From positions 186,001 through 250,000 of the forward strand of contig JAXGZG010000001.1 of assembly GCA_040771825.1 (NCBI GenBank): a DNA stretch of 64,000 nt, read 5' to 3'. The DNA comes from JAXGZG01 sp040771825 (GTDB taxonomy: Bacteria > Bacillota > Sulfobacillia > Fermentithermobacillales > Fermentithermobacillaceae). Numbering within the stretch: the stretch's first letter is position 1; every line of letters starts with the position of its first letter. Shown here in pieces: positions 63,294 through 64,000 of the stretch. Both the position numbers and the translations under genes were made by a program. A model generated the notes under the pieces. That model made no database searches, was not told the DNA's origin, and was given only the letters and a program-made list of their open reading frames with translations.

Positions 63294-64000
63294 GTGGCTT
63301 TGGAAGCCCTTCCCGAGGCCGAGAGACTGTTCGTGTTGACTGGGAGCGACATGGCCCAGTTACTGACGTCCCTCATATCCAGATACTCGGTGGTCGCTCC
63401 GGTGCCCAAAGATCCTAAGCGAAAAGACCACGTATTCAAGGCCATCGAGACCCCAGAAGAAGTGGATCTCAGGTATCAGAACACCATACTCCCTCCCAAG
63501 AAAGCGTTGCATCTGCCATTCGAAGTGCTATTCTCTTTTGACAAGGAAGGCGCCATAACCCATGCGAAAGACGTTGGACCCCAAGTGCTCTTCGGGGTTC
63601 ACCCGTGCGACTTGCATGCCATCGCCATCCTAGACATCGTTTTCAAGCGAGACTACGTTGACCCGTACTATGTCAACAAGCGCAACGACACTACTATTGT
63701 GGCCCTAAACTGCCAGACGGTGGGAGAGAACTGCTTCTGCCTGTCTTTAGGCACAGGCCCCTCAGTCAAAGATCCTTGTGACGCCACGCTTACCCCCTTG
63801 CCTCCCGTCCTCTCCGAGGACCGCTATCTTCTGGAGATCCACACCCCCAAGGGGTTCGACCTGGTGCAGGGAATGGATCTGGTCCCAGCCGAGCCCGATG
63901 TCTTGTCCGAGAAATCCAAAGTCATCGAAGAAACCAAAAGACACTTCAAGAAACGAATCAATACTCAAGACATCCTGGAGATTATGGAGGATAACTTCCG
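63294..64000 (+). CDS. 4Fe-4S reductase subunit, HydB/AsrA-like (partial)
   Basis: The first 235 residues of a redox protein of the family that includes cytosolic hydrogenase/sulfur-reductase beta subunits and sulfite reductase AsrA. GTG at 63294 follows AAGGTGAG; the gene runs off the right edge. Motifs: LPPKKALHLPFEVLFSF, FGVHPCDLHAIAILD, then NCQTVGENCFCLSLGTGPS with three cysteines. The C-terminal cluster-binding part is outside the window. It likely accepts electrons and passes them to a partner encoded downstream; the reaction cannot be told from this half. Confidence 0.8.
   Translation, partial: MALEALPEAERLFVLTGSDMAQLLTSLISRYSVVAPVPKDPKRKDHVFKAIETPEEVDLRYQNTILPPKKALHLPFEVLFSFDKEGAITHAKDVGPQVLFGVHPCDLHAIAILDIVFKRDYVDPYYVNKRNDTTIVALNCQTVGENCFCLSLGTGPSVKDPCDATLTPLPPVLSEDRYLLEIHTPKGFDLVQGMDLVPAEPDVLSEKSKVIEETKRHFKKRINTQDILEIMEDNF

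Noticed and set aside
63238..63339. A 33-codon frame starting at ATG 63238 behind GGGAGGTG.
   Set aside because: Despite the good site it is rich in Arg and Gln, overlaps the iron-sulfur gene start, and has no likeness; kept only as a possible leader peptide.
1..64000. CRISPR arrays, or rRNA and tRNA genes.
   Set aside because: No regularly spaced repeats with unique spacers and no rRNA- or tRNA-like stretches were found by eye.

Overview
The window looks like chromosome of an endospore-forming member of the Bacillota (Clostridia or Limnochordia type, probably anaerobic and possibly from an uncultured lineage). The signs are AddAB rather than RecBCD, a CIRCE-controlled groESL, a T-box leader on valS, a separate PurS with short PurQ and PurL, a YheC/YheD-type spore-coat ATP-grasp protein, ComEA and ComEC, and frequent GTG and TTG starts behind strong GGAGG sites. 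Species cannot be told from the sequence. I saw no tRNA, rRNA, CRISPR array or insertion sequence.

Layout. 1-8161: the end of a nucleoside phosphorylase, then addB (broken by a 53-bp tandem duplication) and addA. 8170-12320: a small unknown gene, a TGS-domain GTPase and a large YheC/YheD-like protein with an unrecognised N-terminal half. 12536-16088: threonine degradation (tdh-kbl) and an MFS transporter. 16279-18366 (-): an S9 peptidase. 18590-24694: guaA-purB-purS-purQ-purL. The guaA product has lost the catalytic part of its glutaminase domain.

24729-29749 is the most unusual stretch. A metal/iron-complex uptake cassette (THEP1-type NTPase, substrate-binding lipoprotein, ATPase, frameshifted permease, DUF364-type protein) is bracketed by decayed fragments of guaA on one side and of purB and purL on the other. 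The fragments lie in the same order as in the intact operon. I read this as a decayed second copy of the purine block with the cassette between its guaA and purB remnants.

29755-34127: an MFS protein, DegV, ComEA, an M14-type deacylase and a 4-oxalocrotonate tautomerase. 34432-36525: promoter, CIRCE, groES, groEL and terminator. 36669-44498: membrane-fusion adaptor, MacB-like permease, ComEC, a VanW-family protein and DNA polymerase III delta. 44643-50256 (-): ribosomal protein S20, a SPOR-domain protein, FolC and ValS with its T-box.

50701-61169 (-) is a coherent short-chain acyl-CoA/fatty-acid module: an NtrC-type activator, a histidine kinase, a thiolase, two paralogous CoA-transferase pairs and an AtoE-type transporter preceded by a good sigma-54 promoter. 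The two-component pair probably drives that promoter. The window ends with an exported amidase-like protein (61524-62885) and the start of an iron-sulfur reductase subunit (63294 onward).

Recurring oddities are low-complexity insertions inside otherwise conserved enzymes, an intergenic repeat family (three copies seen), and two frameshifted genes that may be real mutations or assembly errors.
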